DNA from: SAR202 cluster bacterium bin127
Lineage (GTDB): Bacteria; Chloroflexota; Dehalococcoidia; Lucifugimonadales; Lucifugimonadaceae
Reading direction: 5' to 3'
Assembly: GCA_002239045.1 (NCBI GenBank)
Contig: MPNN01000007.1
Span: 1 to 64,000 of the forward strand
DNA: 64,000 nucleotides
Shown here one piece after another: positions 15,206 through 24,360 of the stretch (positions are counted from its first letter, which is position 1; each line of letters opens with the position of its first letter). Made by a program: the position numbers and the translations under genes. Below the pieces are notes generated by a model that was not told the DNA's origin, did no database searches, and was given only the letters and a program-made list of their open reading frames with translations.

Positions 15206-17242
15206 CTACTGCGCTTTCGAGACGTTCAAGATCTCGAGCAAGAAGCCCGCCCACAGGCTGTACGGTGCGACGTACGGGTTGCTGTTCGTCGCGAAGCCGC
15301 GCCAGTAGGTGTTGTTAAACGTCACGACGTGGCGTTCCTCAGCCAACGTGATCTCGATCACGTCTTCGAGGAAGATGTCCAGCGCCCGATTGGCGAGGTC
15401 CATGTACACCGGGTCTTCAGTTGAAGGCAACACGCTGTCCATCTCGTCGATGATCGCGTCGAACTCGGGGTTGTTGTACTGGCTGTTGGCCCAGATGTAT
15501 TGGTTCTGTTCACCTTGAGTCGGTGAATTGAACTTGGAGTGGTAGTGCTGCATTGTGCCATGTGGCTCGCGGGAGCTGCCACAGTGCACGAGGATCCACA
15601 TGTCTGCGAGACCAGTTCGGACCTCGGCCCAGAGCGGGGCGGTGTCCGGGTCGTGCAACACGAAGGAAACGTCGAAACCGGCGTCCTTCAATTGTTGCTC
15701 GACGACCGGGCCCATTGGTCGGAGCCAGCCCGGAACGTGGATATCCATGCTCAGGGTCTCGCCGTCCTTCTCCCAATAGCCGTCGCCGCCCATGGTGTAA
15801 CCGGCAGCGGCCATATTTTCCTCGACCTCCGCTTGACCTTGGCCTTCCCAGTTGTGCTTGGCGATGATGTCGGCTTGCGCGTCTTCGTATGCCTTTAGAC
15901 CGCCGTAAGTGGAGTAGGGGACCGCTCTGGTCACGGTCGAGCTCTCGTAGGCGAGGGCAACAAGCTCCTCGCGATCAATCGCTGCTTGGACTGCGCGTCG
16001 GGCGTTGAGATCAGACATGGGACCATACTGTGTATTGATGCCAAGCGTGTACATGCAGGCGTCTGCCGCACCGTAAGACGGCCCGTCGGTGTCCCACGAG
16101 ATGATGTTCTTGTTTCGGTTGTGAGCCGTAACGAAGACACCTGGTTGCATGATTGAACCAGTATCGAACTCGTTATTGATCATGCGTGCGACCATTGTGT
16201 CGGCCGATCCCGGTGGGATGTATGCCACGCGGAGCGGTTCCGGCAATTCTTTGAAGCCGACTTTCGCGGCCCACCAGTTGTCATTGCGATCAAAGATCTG
16301 AGCCTGGCCGTCAGCTCGAGTGGCAACGTACGGACCGGTTCCAACCGGCCATCCCTTGTCAACGTCAAAGTTCGGGAACGTGAGCGGGTCTTCGCCTTCC
16401 CAAATGTGCTTCGGCAAAATCGGGAGGTGAATCTCCGAGTTCTCCTGGAAGTAGAAGTAGAAGAACCGGGCGTTTGGCTTGTTGTAGTTGATCCGGAAGT
16501 TCTGATCGTCGATGATCTCAACGTCCTTGACCCACTCTTGAATATCGCCAGCGAACACCATGTCCGGGTTGTTCTGCAAAAGCTCGATGGTGAACTTGAC
16601 ATCTTCGGTGGTGAACGGCATACCGTCAGACCACTCGATGCCGTCGCGGAGCGTCACACTGACGCCCATGAAGTCGTCGTCGACCTCGCTGCTCTCGGCG
16701 AGCCACGGAATAACTTGACCATCGTTGTGGTTGTAGAGGTAGAGGAATTCGTAGATCGTCTTGTTGAGGATGCCACGAACTCGACCGAGACCTCCAAGAG
16801 AGTACGGGTTCATGTTTTCGGCGTCGTTCCAAACGGTGGCACCAGGTCCGAATCCCGTGATTACGAAGGTATCTTCACGGCCGATCGGGCCACGAGGAGC
16901 CGGCGTGGCAGTAACCTCACGCTCGATCTCTATGAGAGTCTCCTTCTCCACCTCAACGACAACTTCCCGCTCGACCACGACTGTCTCGACGACCGTCTGT
17001 CCTTCGACGATCCTCTCGCGTTCGACGACGACCGTCTGCACGACGGTTTCGCCTTGAACAACGACTTCTTTGACGGTCTCAACGGTGACTTGGACTTCGA
17101 CTTGGACTTCGCGTTCGACCACCACGGTTTCGACAACCGTTTCGGTCCCGCCGCATGCGACGGCTGTTACGACTGCGGCGATAAGCGATCCCATCACTAC
17201 AAGCCACAACGCGGATCGCGCATTGCGTATCTTCTGCATCAT
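15206..17242 (-). CDS. Peptide-type ABC transporter substrate-binding lipoprotein with Val/Glu stalk (system 2)
   Basis: A 678-residue protein with AGGAG just upstream of ATG-ATG (17242/17239). The signal peptide ends at TAVACGG with a lipobox Cys. A stalk of about 80 residues rich in VETVVVEREVQVEV repeats follows, then a short ATPAPRG linker and a family 5 solute-binding domain (VTLRDGIEWSDGMPFTTEDVKFTIELL, INYNKPNARFFYFYF, RRAVQAAIDREELVALAYES). It is transcribed divergently from the permease/ATPase operon at 17581-21600, which it most likely serves. The stalk resembles that of the first binding protein but is not the same sequence. Confidence 0.9.
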   Translation of the reverse strand: MMQKIRNARSALWLVVMGSLIAAVVTAVACGGTETVVETVVVEREVQVEVQVTVETVKEVVVQGETVVQTVVVERERIVEGQTVVETVVVEREVVVEVEKETLIEIEREVTATPAPRGPIGREDTFVITGFGPGATVWNDAENMNPYSLGGLGRVRGILNKTIYEFLYLYNHNDGQVIPWLAESSEVDDDFMGVSVTLRDGIEWSDGMPFTTEDVKFTIELLQNNPDMVFAGDIQEWVKDVEIIDDQNFRINYNKPNARFFYFYFQENSEIHLPILPKHIWEGEDPLTFPNFDVDKGWPVGTGPYVATRADGQAQIFDRNDNWWAAKVGFKELPEPLRVAYIPPGSADTMVARMINNEFDTGSIMQPGVFVTAHNRNKNIISWDTDGPSYGAADACMYTLGINTQYGPMSDLNARRAVQAAIDREELVALAYESSTVTRAVPYSTYGGLKAYEDAQADIIAKHNWEGQGQAEVEENMAAAGYTMGGDGYWEKDGETLSMDIHVPGWLRPMGPVVEQQLKDAGFDVSFVLHDPDTAPLWAEVRTGLADMWILVHCGSSREPHGTMQHYHSKFNSPTQGEQNQYIWANSQYNNPEFDAIIDEMDSVLPSTEDPVYMDLANRALDIFLEDVIEITLAEERHVVTFNNTYWRGFATNSNPYVAPYSLWAGFLLEILNVSKAQ

Positions 17243-17580
17243 TTTTTCTCCTGGGGCCGGTGTTGAAATTTCCCGCGCCTCCTCAAAGCGGTCCGGTTCG
17301 AAACCGCCGTATTTCTGTAGAGATACCGAAATACCGTGCCGAACAATCCGCTCACTGGAGCAAAATCTAAATCAAATCTTGGGGCATGTCAATTTGCGGA
17401 TTTCACAACGCGGTCCCACCTCAATCGGCTTTCGCCGCAACCTTTTTTCGTCGCTGGCCAGTGGCGATGGTTGAGTGGTTCATGTAACATTTTGGACGAT
17501 TGAACCGACCTCACGAACGCCGACTTTCTGAAATACAAGATGGATAGCTGCAAACAGCGTTTCGACAGCGCGATCGTCCC
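17243..17580. promoter_or_regulatory. Divergent promoter region between binding protein and transporter operon
   Basis: This 338-nt gap contains no gene. It must carry promoters for both directions. I see an inverted repeat GTATTTC (17309-17315) / GAAATAC (17328-17334) that could be an operator, and an AGGAG ribosome site for the minus-strand gene near 17250. No unambiguous -35/-10 pair stands out. Confidence 0.4.
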
Positions 17581-18588
17581 ATGACCGTCGACTATGTCCT
17601 CAGACGTTTAGGAATGTTCGTGCTGATCATCTTCGTGGCCGGCACGCTAAATTTCGCCATCCCCCGTCTTCGACCGACTAACCCGGTCGAGGAGCGGATG
17701 AATCAGCTACTTCAGCAAGCTGGTGGCGTTCACATCGCAAACGTCAAGGAGATGATTGCGAGCTACGAAGAACGCTTTGGACTGAACAATCCGCTCTGGC
17801 GCCAGTACCTCAACTACTGGATTGCGCTCGCCAAGTTGGATTTTGGCCAGTCGATCGCATATTTCCCAGCCGATGTTACTCGGGAAGTAATGCGTTCGAT
17901 GCCGTGGACTTTGGGATTGGTGGGCGTCACCACCGTGATGGCGGCGGTCATAGGGTCGTTTTTCGGCGCGTGGTTAGGTTGGACACGGACGCCGATCGCC
18001 GTTTCGTTCGTTGTTCCGTTGTTGTTGATCGTTACGGCGGTCCCGTTTTATTTGCTGGGTTTGTTAATGCTGTGGGTGTTTACGGTCTTTTGGCCGATAT
18101 TGCCAGGGGGCGGTGCCCACGATCCGTTGCTGGCACCAGCTTTCGATCTAACCACCTTCATCGATATTATTCAACACGCCATCTTGCCCGGTGCGGCGAT
18201 TATCCTCTCCAGCGTTGGTTTTTGGGGGCTGGGAATGCGAGGCATGATGGTTACCACGATGGGCGACGACTTCATCAAGCTCGCTGAATTTAAAGGCCTA
18301 AAGGAGCGGCGGATATTCCTTCGCTACGCAGTGCGCAATGCATTGTTGCCGCAGGTTACGGGACTCGCGATAAACATCGGTTTCGTCGTGTCTGGTTCAG
18401 TTTTGGTTGAGGTTCTCTTTGCGTATCCCGGCATCGGAAATCTACTGTACACGGCTATCACGAGTAACGACTATTTCCTTATTCAAGGCGTACTCATGTA
18501 CGTTATTTTCGCCGTCGGATTGATGCTTTTCATCGTCGATCTCATCTACCCACTGATTGACCCGCGCATTCGATATCGGTCTGCTTGA
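17581..18588 (+). CDS. Peptide-type ABC transporter permease (DppB family, system 2)
   Basis: A 335-residue membrane protein: VDYVLRRLGMFVLIIFVAGTLNF as the first TM helix, LDFGQSIAYFPADV on the outside, five further TM helices, and an EAA loop in DDFIKLAEFKGLKERRIFLRYAVRNALLP. The final helices carry VLVEVLFAYPGIGNLLYTAI, a DppB hallmark. It is first in a four-gene operon (permease, permease, ATPase, ATPase) whose genes overlap by 1-4 bp. Confidence 0.93.
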   Translation: MTVDYVLRRLGMFVLIIFVAGTLNFAIPRLRPTNPVEERMNQLLQQAGGVHIANVKEMIASYEERFGLNNPLWRQYLNYWIALAKLDFGQSIAYFPADVTREVMRSMPWTLGLVGVTTVMAAVIGSFFGAWLGWTRTPIAVSFVVPLLLIVTAVPFYLLGLLMLWVFTVFWPILPGGGAHDPLLAPAFDLTTFIDIIQHAILPGAAIILSSVGFWGLGMRGMMVTTMGDDFIKLAEFKGLKERRIFLRYAVRNALLPQVTGLAINIGFVVSGSVLVEVLFAYPGIGNLLYTAITSNDYFLIQGVLMYVIFAVGLMLFIVDLIYPLIDPRIRYRSA

Positions 18589-19559
18589 TGGCAAATATGG
18601 ACACAACCGCGCTGGAACCGCAGCTCCCGAGCAGTTACGACGTAACTGTGTTCGAGGAAGAGACGCGATGGGTCAAGGTTTCTGGGGCCATCCGACGCAA
18701 CGTATTGCTTTTCGCCGGGTCCTTACTCATCCTTGCTATCGTGTTGTTCGCGGTGGCTGGATCGTTGATCATTGACGAAAAGCGCACGGAAGTAGGTTTC
18801 GCTCACGCAGAACGCGAAACTGCCGACGGGTCGATCAAGGACCAAGTTGCGCCAAGATTGAAGCCTTCGAGCGAATTCTGGTTCGGAACTGATCAGTTCG
18901 CGCGAGATATCTTCGCATACGTCGCGTACGGAACGTTGGGAACGTTGTGGATGGGCTTGATCGCCGGCATCATCGGCATCGGCATCGGCACATTGCTCGG
19001 GTTTATCGGCGGGTATTTCGGAGGATGGCTTGACGCGGTGATCGTGGTGTTGAGCGACGCCCTGATCACCATTCCCGGATTGATGCTGCTGATCACGATC
19101 AGCGCGTATCTTGATCAATTGACCGTCGAGCAGCTCGGGATTCTCATCGGTGTGATTTCTTGGATGGGGACGACCCGCGTAGTTCGTGCCCAAGTCCTGA
19201 CTTTGAAGAATCGCGCGTATGTTGAGGTTTCGAAATTCAACGGTCAGGGCGACATGGAGATCGTAGTCAGCGAGCTGATACCCAACCTCGCACCGTTCAT
19301 TGCGGCGGCATTTGTTGGCGCGGTCGCCGGCGCAATTCTGCTCTCGATCGGGTTGTCCGCATTGGGTCTCGGACCGCAGAACGAACCGTCTTTGGGTCTC
19401 ATGGCATTCTGGTTCATCAGATTTGGCGCCGTGCCGCAAGGGATGTGGTGGTGGTTTGGTCCGCCAATCGTTGTCATAGCCATCTTCATCGTCGGCCTCT
19501 TTATGATCACGGCTGGCCTCGACCAGATCGCCAACCCTAGGCTCCGCACTTCGGTATGA
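18588..19559 (+). CDS. Peptide-type ABC transporter permease (DppC family, system 2)
   Basis: A 323-residue protein from the ATG at 18588, which overlaps the previous stop (TGATG). It has an N-terminal TM (VLLFAGSLLILAIVLFAVAGSL), the OppC signature FWFGTDQFARDIFAYVAYGTLG, five later TM helices and an EAA loop, QVLTLKNRAYVEVSKFNGQGDMEIVVSELIP. It forms the translocation pore with the preceding permease. Confidence 0.93.
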   Translation: MANMDTTALEPQLPSSYDVTVFEEETRWVKVSGAIRRNVLLFAGSLLILAIVLFAVAGSLIIDEKRTEVGFAHAERETADGSIKDQVAPRLKPSSEFWFGTDQFARDIFAYVAYGTLGTLWMGLIAGIIGIGIGTLLGFIGGYFGGWLDAVIVVLSDALITIPGLMLLITISAYLDQLTVEQLGILIGVISWMGTTRVVRAQVLTLKNRAYVEVSKFNGQGDMEIVVSELIPNLAPFIAAAFVGAVAGAILLSIGLSALGLGPQNEPSLGLMAFWFIRFGAVPQGMWWWFGPPIVVIAIFIVGLFMITAGLDQIANPRLRTSV

Positions 19560-20557
19560 CGACCGCAACAGCAGTTCATTCACCGCTCGTAGTCAAAGAC
19601 CTCAAGGTCTACTACCACACGCGCCGGGGACCCGTTAAGGCGGTCGACGGCGTCTCATTCGAACTCCATCGCGGCGAACGGCTCGGCCTTGTCGGCGAAT
19701 CTGGTTCCGGCAAATCGACGATCGCCCTCGCACTCATGATGGCCCACAAAGAACCGGCCCGCATCGAAGGCGGCAGCATCGTCCTCAACGGTTCGAACGT
19801 ACTCGACGACAACTCCGAGCAAGTCCGGCTGCGCAGACTCTCCGAGATCGCCATGGTTCCACAAGGCGCACTCAACTCGCTTAATCCGGTAATGCGGATT
19901 CGAGATCAAGTCATCGACGGCCTCAAAGACCACAACGTGAGCATGAGCGACGGAGAGTTCGCGAACCGAGTAGCCGAACTGCTTGACAGCGTCGGACTCC
20001 ACCGCGACGTAGCTTCGCGCTTTCCCCACGAACTGAGTGGCGGAATGAAACAGCGCGTCTCGATCGCCATCGCCATTTCGATGAATCCTTCCGTGATCGT
20101 CGCCGACGAACCGACCAGCGCCCTCGACGTCGTGGTGCAGAAGCAGGTAGTCCAGACGTTGCGTGACGTGCAGGAGCGTATCGGTGCCGCGGCGATCATG
20201 ATCGGACACGACATGGGACTTATGGCGCAGTTCGCATCACGCATCGGCATCATGTACGGCGGCAAAATCGTCGAGATTGGGCCAGTCTCCAACATCTTCA
20301 AAAATCCCAAACATCCTTACACGCGTCTCCTGATTTCCAGCCTGCCCGACACTAGAAGCAAGCGACGACTAGAAGGCATTCCGGGACTGCCGCCCTCGTT
20401 GCTCCGTCCTCCGCCAGGGTGCATCTTTCACACTCGCTGCCCAGACGCTATGGACATCTGCAGTCAGGAGATACCGCCAACCCGGGAGATCGACGCATTG
20501 CGCTACGCCGCGTGCCATCTTTACGGAGACGATGACGGGAAGGTGGTCGATCTATGA
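19556..20557 (+). CDS. Peptide-type ABC transporter ATPase (DppD family)
   Basis: A 333-residue protein with Walker A GESGSGKST, ABC signature LSGGMKQR, Walker B VIVADEPTSALD and the H-loop MIGHDMG. The C-terminal oligopeptide-ABC extension HPYTRLLISSLPDTR and CIFHTRCPDAMDICSQEIPP carries the Cys pattern that in this family can bind an iron-sulfur cluster. It starts by ATGA overlap with the permease gene. With the DppF-type partner it powers import; these are the only peptide-type ATPases in the window and could also serve the ATPase-less operon at 5.9-10 kb. Confidence 0.93.
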   Translation: MTTATAVHSPLVVKDLKVYYHTRRGPVKAVDGVSFELHRGERLGLVGESGSGKSTIALALMMAHKEPARIEGGSIVLNGSNVLDDNSEQVRLRRLSEIAMVPQGALNSLNPVMRIRDQVIDGLKDHNVSMSDGEFANRVAELLDSVGLHRDVASRFPHELSGGMKQRVSIAIAISMNPSVIVADEPTSALDVVVQKQVVQTLRDVQERIGAAAIMIGHDMGLMAQFASRIGIMYGGKIVEIGPVSNIFKNPKHPYTRLLISSLPDTRSKRRLEGIPGLPPSLLRPPPGCIFHTRCPDAMDICSQEIPPTREIDALRYAACHLYGDDDGKVVDL

Positions 20558-21600
20558 CAACCGCACAGGTCGATCGTTCAACCCAAGAGGTTGAGAACGA
20601 ACCGTTGCTACAGGCTGACGGCGTGAGCAAGACCTTCGTCTCCGGCACCTTTCGCAAGCACTACACCCGTGCGCTCGATACCGTTACGCTAAGCGTGCCG
20701 GAATCTCCGCCGACCATCACCGCCATAGCCGGTGAGAGTGGTAGCGGCAAAACAACGTTGGCGCGCACCGTACTCGGACTTGTGGAACCGACCTCCGGCG
20801 CAGTCATCTACCGGGGAGCCAACGTCGCCAACATGTCGCGTGCTGAACATGCCGAGTTCCGACGCGAAGTCCAAGTCATCTTCCAAGATCCGTTCGAGTC
20901 CTACAACCCCTTCTACAAGGTCGATCACGTCCTCCGCACACCGATCCGACGCTACAACCTCGCATCATCCAAATCGGAAGCCGATGACATCGTCGAGGAG
21001 GCGCTAAGGACCGTTGGGCTTCGGCCTGAAGAGACACTCGGCCGGCATCCGCACCAACTCAGCGGCGGTCAACGGCAACGCGTGATGGTCGCCAGAGCCG
21101 TCATGCTCAAGCCCAAGATCATCGTGGCCGACGAACCTGTTTCAATGGTCGACGCATCCCTGCGCGCCACCATCTTAGAAACACTGCGAGCGATGAACCG
21201 CGACCTAGGAATTTCGATCCTCTACATCACCCACGACCTTACGACGGCGTACCAACTCGCCGAAAACATCATCGTCCTCTACAAAGGCAGAGTCGCCGAA
21301 TCCGGCAGCGTGGATTCCGTAATCAACGACCCAACGCACCCCTATACCCAGCTCCTCGTCTCCTCCATCCCGCAACCCGATCCTGAGACGCAATGGGGCA
21401 GGGAGCAAGAGGCGCGCGACGAGGAAGATGCCGAGATCGCCGGCTGCAACTTCTACGACCGCTGCCCCCTCCGCATGGACGAATGCACCGTCTCCGACCC
21501 ACCCCTCTACCGCACCGCCCCAAACCGCATAACCCGCTGCTACCGCTACGCCGAATCCCCAGTCCATTTGGCGCCGGATCTGCGTTCTGTGTTCGCTTAA
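20554..21600 (+). CDS. Peptide-type ABC transporter ATPase (DppF family)
   Basis: A 348-residue protein with Walker A GESGSGKTT, signature LSGGQRQR, Walker B IIVADEPVSMVD and H-loop ITHDL. Its C-terminal extension HPYTQLLVSSIPQPD and CNFYDRCPLRMDECT is family-typical. It overlaps the DppD-type gene by 4 bp (ATGA) and closes the operon. A REP1 copy and a box-type repeat follow within 30-120 bp. Confidence 0.93.
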   Translation: MTTAQVDRSTQEVENEPLLQADGVSKTFVSGTFRKHYTRALDTVTLSVPESPPTITAIAGESGSGKTTLARTVLGLVEPTSGAVIYRGANVANMSRAEHAEFRREVQVIFQDPFESYNPFYKVDHVLRTPIRRYNLASSKSEADDIVEEALRTVGLRPEETLGRHPHQLSGGQRQRVMVARAVMLKPKIIVADEPVSMVDASLRATILETLRAMNRDLGISILYITHDLTTAYQLAENIIVLYKGRVAESGSVDSVINDPTHPYTQLLVSSIPQPDPETQWGREQEARDEEDAEIAGCNFYDRCPLRMDECTVSDPPLYRTAPNRITRCYRYAESPVHLAPDLRSVFA

Positions 21601-21628
21601 AACACCGTCGGTCCTGCACCTAAGCCCA

Positions 21629-21716
21629 CGTCATTCCGGCGAAAGCCGGAATCCAGGTGGATGGGCGCAGTGTTGCCCCCGCCAGCGGAGGAAATGTCAG
21701 AAGGACAAAAGGGGCG
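21629..21716. repeat. Composite REP1 plus two-hairpin box repeat after the ABC operon
   Basis: The REP1 palindrome (21629-21656; core TCATTCCGGCGAAAGCCGGA) is followed by a degenerate box repeat (21672-21716) with GCCCCCGCCAGCGGAGG and TGTCAGAAGGACA hairpins. This is the same REP1-then-box order seen inside valS at 53413-53503, so the two form one composite unit. Confidence 0.75.
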
Positions 21717-21721
21717 CGACG

Positions 21722-22507
21722 TTATTCGTCGAATATTCCGATGTGTCGGGCCCTGAACCAAAGTCCGGCAGCGTACGCTATCCCAAAAAATATGCCGAAT
21801 AACGTGACCTGCACGATCAGAGAACTAAACAAATACGCGCTCACTAACATGAACGCTACGGGCCAAACAACCAACGGGACAGGTAACGCTCGCTCCACGC
21901 GCTGACGCGGTGTCAAGTAGCGATTTCGGTTTGCTTCTTTGACACCCTCATGGGCTGTCGTGGACCGCATAATCTCCTCGAAAGAGCTTTGCGGTATGGT
22001 GCGCGGTGGCGGTTGCATGAAACCGCCAACCAAGTCCCAGTAGCGCTCCCTGAACTCTTCGTCCGTGTGATTGCCTTTGCGTATGTTGCATCGGCGACAC
22101 AAAGCCTGCAAATTCTCATCATCATTCGAGCCGCCCCTTGATACCGGGTACATGTGGTCGATTTGCAGATTGTCGGTTGTTAGCCTGACGCCGCAATACA
22201 TGCATTTGTATCTTTGACTACGCGCGATGGCAGCCCGCTCGTCTTTGGAAAAAGTGACGCGTATCGTCGGCCGTACAGCGCGCGCATTCTGCGTGAAACT
22301 GAGTATCAGCCAAAGGCTCAAATCCAAGAGTTTCAATGAAGTCCAGCGTAACCCTATCCACATCCACAGGATAGCGATCATCAAGTAACCCAAAAAGGAT
22401 GATCCAGAATTCTTCTGGATGCGTTCGTTCAATTCATCGGGTGATGAATTCGAAGGGATGTTTTCAGGCGTATTCGTTTCTTTCACTCGGATGTACCGCC
22501 TTGCCAA
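21722..22507 (-). CDS. HNH endonuclease domain held between membrane segments
   Basis: A protein of about 261 residues (TTG at 22507, or GTG at 22486). Residues 39-70 hold one or two hydrophobic helices. An HNH domain follows: CMYCG (C102, C105), LQIDHMYPVSRGGSNDDENLQALCRRCN (D117-H118, C137, C140, N141) and KGNH. Two further TM helices occupy about 210-230 and 232-251. The zinc-ribbon HNH core has its expected ligands and catalytic His, so nuclease activity is plausible. The membrane setting is unusual for HNH nucleases and suggests cleavage of DNA entering or lying at the membrane (inference). Its neighbours, an ABC operon and a sulfatase, give no functional hint. Confidence 0.8.
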   Translation of the reverse strand: MARRYIRVKETNTPENIPSNSSPDELNERIQKNSGSSFLGYLMIAILWMWIGLRWTSLKLLDLSLWLILSFTQNARAVRPTIRVTFSKDERAAIARSQRYKCMYCGVRLTTDNLQIDHMYPVSRGGSNDDENLQALCRRCNIRKGNHTDEEFRERYWDLVGGFMQPPPRTIPQSSFEEIMRSTTAHEGVKEANRNRYLTPRQRVERALPVPLVVWPVAFMLVSAYLFSSLIVQVTLFGIFFGIAYAAGLWFRARHIGIFDE

Positions 22508-22680
22508 TCATTTGGCCACCGATTTTAGCATCACAAACCTTCTTAAAACGAAGTTGCGTACCGATCGAACAAACACTACAGCGTTCGCTCTGCTTAACAT
22601 CCTTGGATAGGAAAAGTGTTACCCAAAACATGCGACTTGAGCAGGGCGCACCACGTGCGGCGAAGATCCAACACAGCACA

Positions 22681-22740
22681 TCATTCAAATCACAAAAATC
22701 AGCGGTTCAGACTTCACTACGTTGCGCGAGAATGACCACA
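22681..22740. repeat. Degenerate repeat text before the sulfatase gene
   Basis: The 265-nt gap 22508-22772 contains no supported gene. At 22681-22711 it carries an AATCAGCGGTTCAGA motif like that at 12052-12068, followed by a degenerate REP2 remnant (ACTTCACTACGTTGCGCGAG, then AATGACCA). Confidence 0.45.
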
Positions 22741-22772
22741 GCCTCGCAACAGACTGACAACCAAGAACACCC

Positions 22773-24284
22773 TTGCCCCCACAAAGCCCCAACCTCCTCT
22801 TCATCTTCTCCGACCAGCAGCGCGCCGACACCATGGCCGCTTACGGTAACCACTGGATCGATACGCCCGGCATGAACCGCCTCGCCGAAACCGGCTCCGT
22901 CATCGAGAACTGCTACGTCTCATCCCCCATCTGCACCCCGTCTCGCTCAACCATCATGACCGGCACCTGGCCCCATACCAACGGCGCCTACAAGAACAAC
23001 GTCCCGCTGCCAGACGAGATCGACACCATCGTCGATCACATCCCAGACGACTATCACAAGGCATATTTCGGCAAGTGGCATCTCGGCGATGAGATCGGCA
23101 AGCGCCGAGGTTTCGACGAGTGGCATCCCATCGAGGACGGATACCGCGTCTGGAGCGACAACCCCGACATCGAAAACCAGTTCAGCCCGTACCACCACTA
23201 CCTCATCTCGCAAGGCTACGAACCCGACGCCGAAGTCGGCGGCCTCCGCGTATTCAGCCGTCCCTTCGCCCATGACCTGCCGGAAGAACACACCAAAGCG
23301 TCCTACCTAGGCCGTGAAGTCAGCAAATTCCTTGAACGCAACCAAGACAACCCCTTCGCCCTATACGTCAACTTCCTCGAACCGCACTTCCCATACACCG
23401 GCCCCCTTAACGACTATTACGACCCCAACTCCATCCCCGAGTCGCCCATCTTCATGGAAGACCCGCCTGACACGGCATCCCTGATGCACCAACTCATGGC
23501 GCAGCTCTACAAAACGGGTGAGGATTGGGCTGCACCAACCGCGGCAAAAGAACTCCGCGGCGAACTCATCTCACCGCCCGGGCAAGAGGAGTCCGACCTC
23601 CGTCAAATCCAAGCCCGATACGCCGGACTCGTAACCCTTCTCGACCGCGCCATCGAAAATATCCTGGACAAACTTGACGAATTAGGCCTCGCCGAAAACA
23701 CCATCGTAGTCTTCACCAGCGAGCACGGCGACCAACTCGGCGACCACTACATCCTCCACAAGATGGTCATGTACGAAGACACAGTCCGCGTTCCCATGCT
23801 CATCCGCGTACCATGGCTCGAAGGTCGCCATATTCCTGGCCGATATTCCCATATCGACACCGTTCCCACGCTCCTCGATCTGATGGGTTTTGAGACCCCT
23901 GAGATGCTCCAAGGCCAAAGCAGGGCAGAGGTCATCGCCGGAAACAAAACGCTGGAAGACGACGTAATCATTGCCTGGCACGGTCGCGGCCTCGACGGCC
24001 TCACATTACCGATGTCGCCCCTCGAACTCCAACGCGACATCCCACACCGCGTCATAATCACCTCCGACGGATGGAAACTGAACCTCGCAGTCGGCGATTT
24101 CTGCGAACTCTACAACCTTAACGACGACCCGTACGAACAGACCAACCTCTTTTATACGGAGCAACACGGCGAAAAAGCCGTTGAACTCGCCCGCCGCATC
24201 CGCGCATGGCAAGACCGCAACGGTGATCGGCTGGCGCTGCCTGACATCTACCCGGGCGTAGGCTACGTCGCCGGTCTGAGGTAG
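22773..24284 (+). CDS. Sulfatase (alkaline-phosphatase superfamily)
   Basis: A 503-residue protein with a TTG start, of usual length. SPNLLFIFSDQQRADTM holds the first metal ligand, and SSPICTPSRSTIMTGTWPHT contains CTPSR, the formylglycine-type CxPSR sulfatase signature. KAYFGKWHLGDE and VFTSEHGDQLGDHYILHK supply the remaining metal and sulfate-binding residues. No signal peptide is visible, so it is probably cytosolic. Enzymes of this type hydrolyse sulfate esters (choline sulfate, sulfated glycans) after activation by a formylglycine-generating enzyme, not seen in this window. It could allow use of sulfated organic matter. Confidence 0.9.
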   Translation: MPPQSPNLLFIFSDQQRADTMAAYGNHWIDTPGMNRLAETGSVIENCYVSSPICTPSRSTIMTGTWPHTNGAYKNNVPLPDEIDTIVDHIPDDYHKAYFGKWHLGDEIGKRRGFDEWHPIEDGYRVWSDNPDIENQFSPYHHYLISQGYEPDAEVGGLRVFSRPFAHDLPEEHTKASYLGREVSKFLERNQDNPFALYVNFLEPHFPYTGPLNDYYDPNSIPESPIFMEDPPDTASLMHQLMAQLYKTGEDWAAPTAAKELRGELISPPGQEESDLRQIQARYAGLVTLLDRAIENILDKLDELGLAENTIVVFTSEHGDQLGDHYILHKMVMYEDTVRVPMLIRVPWLEGRHIPGRYSHIDTVPTLLDLMGFETPEMLQGQSRAEVIAGNKTLEDDVIIAWHGRGLDGLTLPMSPLELQRDIPHRVIITSDGWKLNLAVGDFCELYNLNDDPYEQTNLFYTEQHGEKAVELARRIRAWQDRNGDRLALPDIYPGVGYVAGLR

Positions 24285-24360
24285 CCCGTTGACCCAACAG
24301 GAGTGGTGATTGCCTCTAGATCACCCGTCCTCCTCGCATCGGCCACTAACTCGCTGCGAA

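Noticed and set aside
17281..17320. Possible tRNA (GGTTCGAAACC-like text)
   Set aside because: No cloverleaf can be drawn: acceptor and anticodon stems are missing around the T-loop-like motif.
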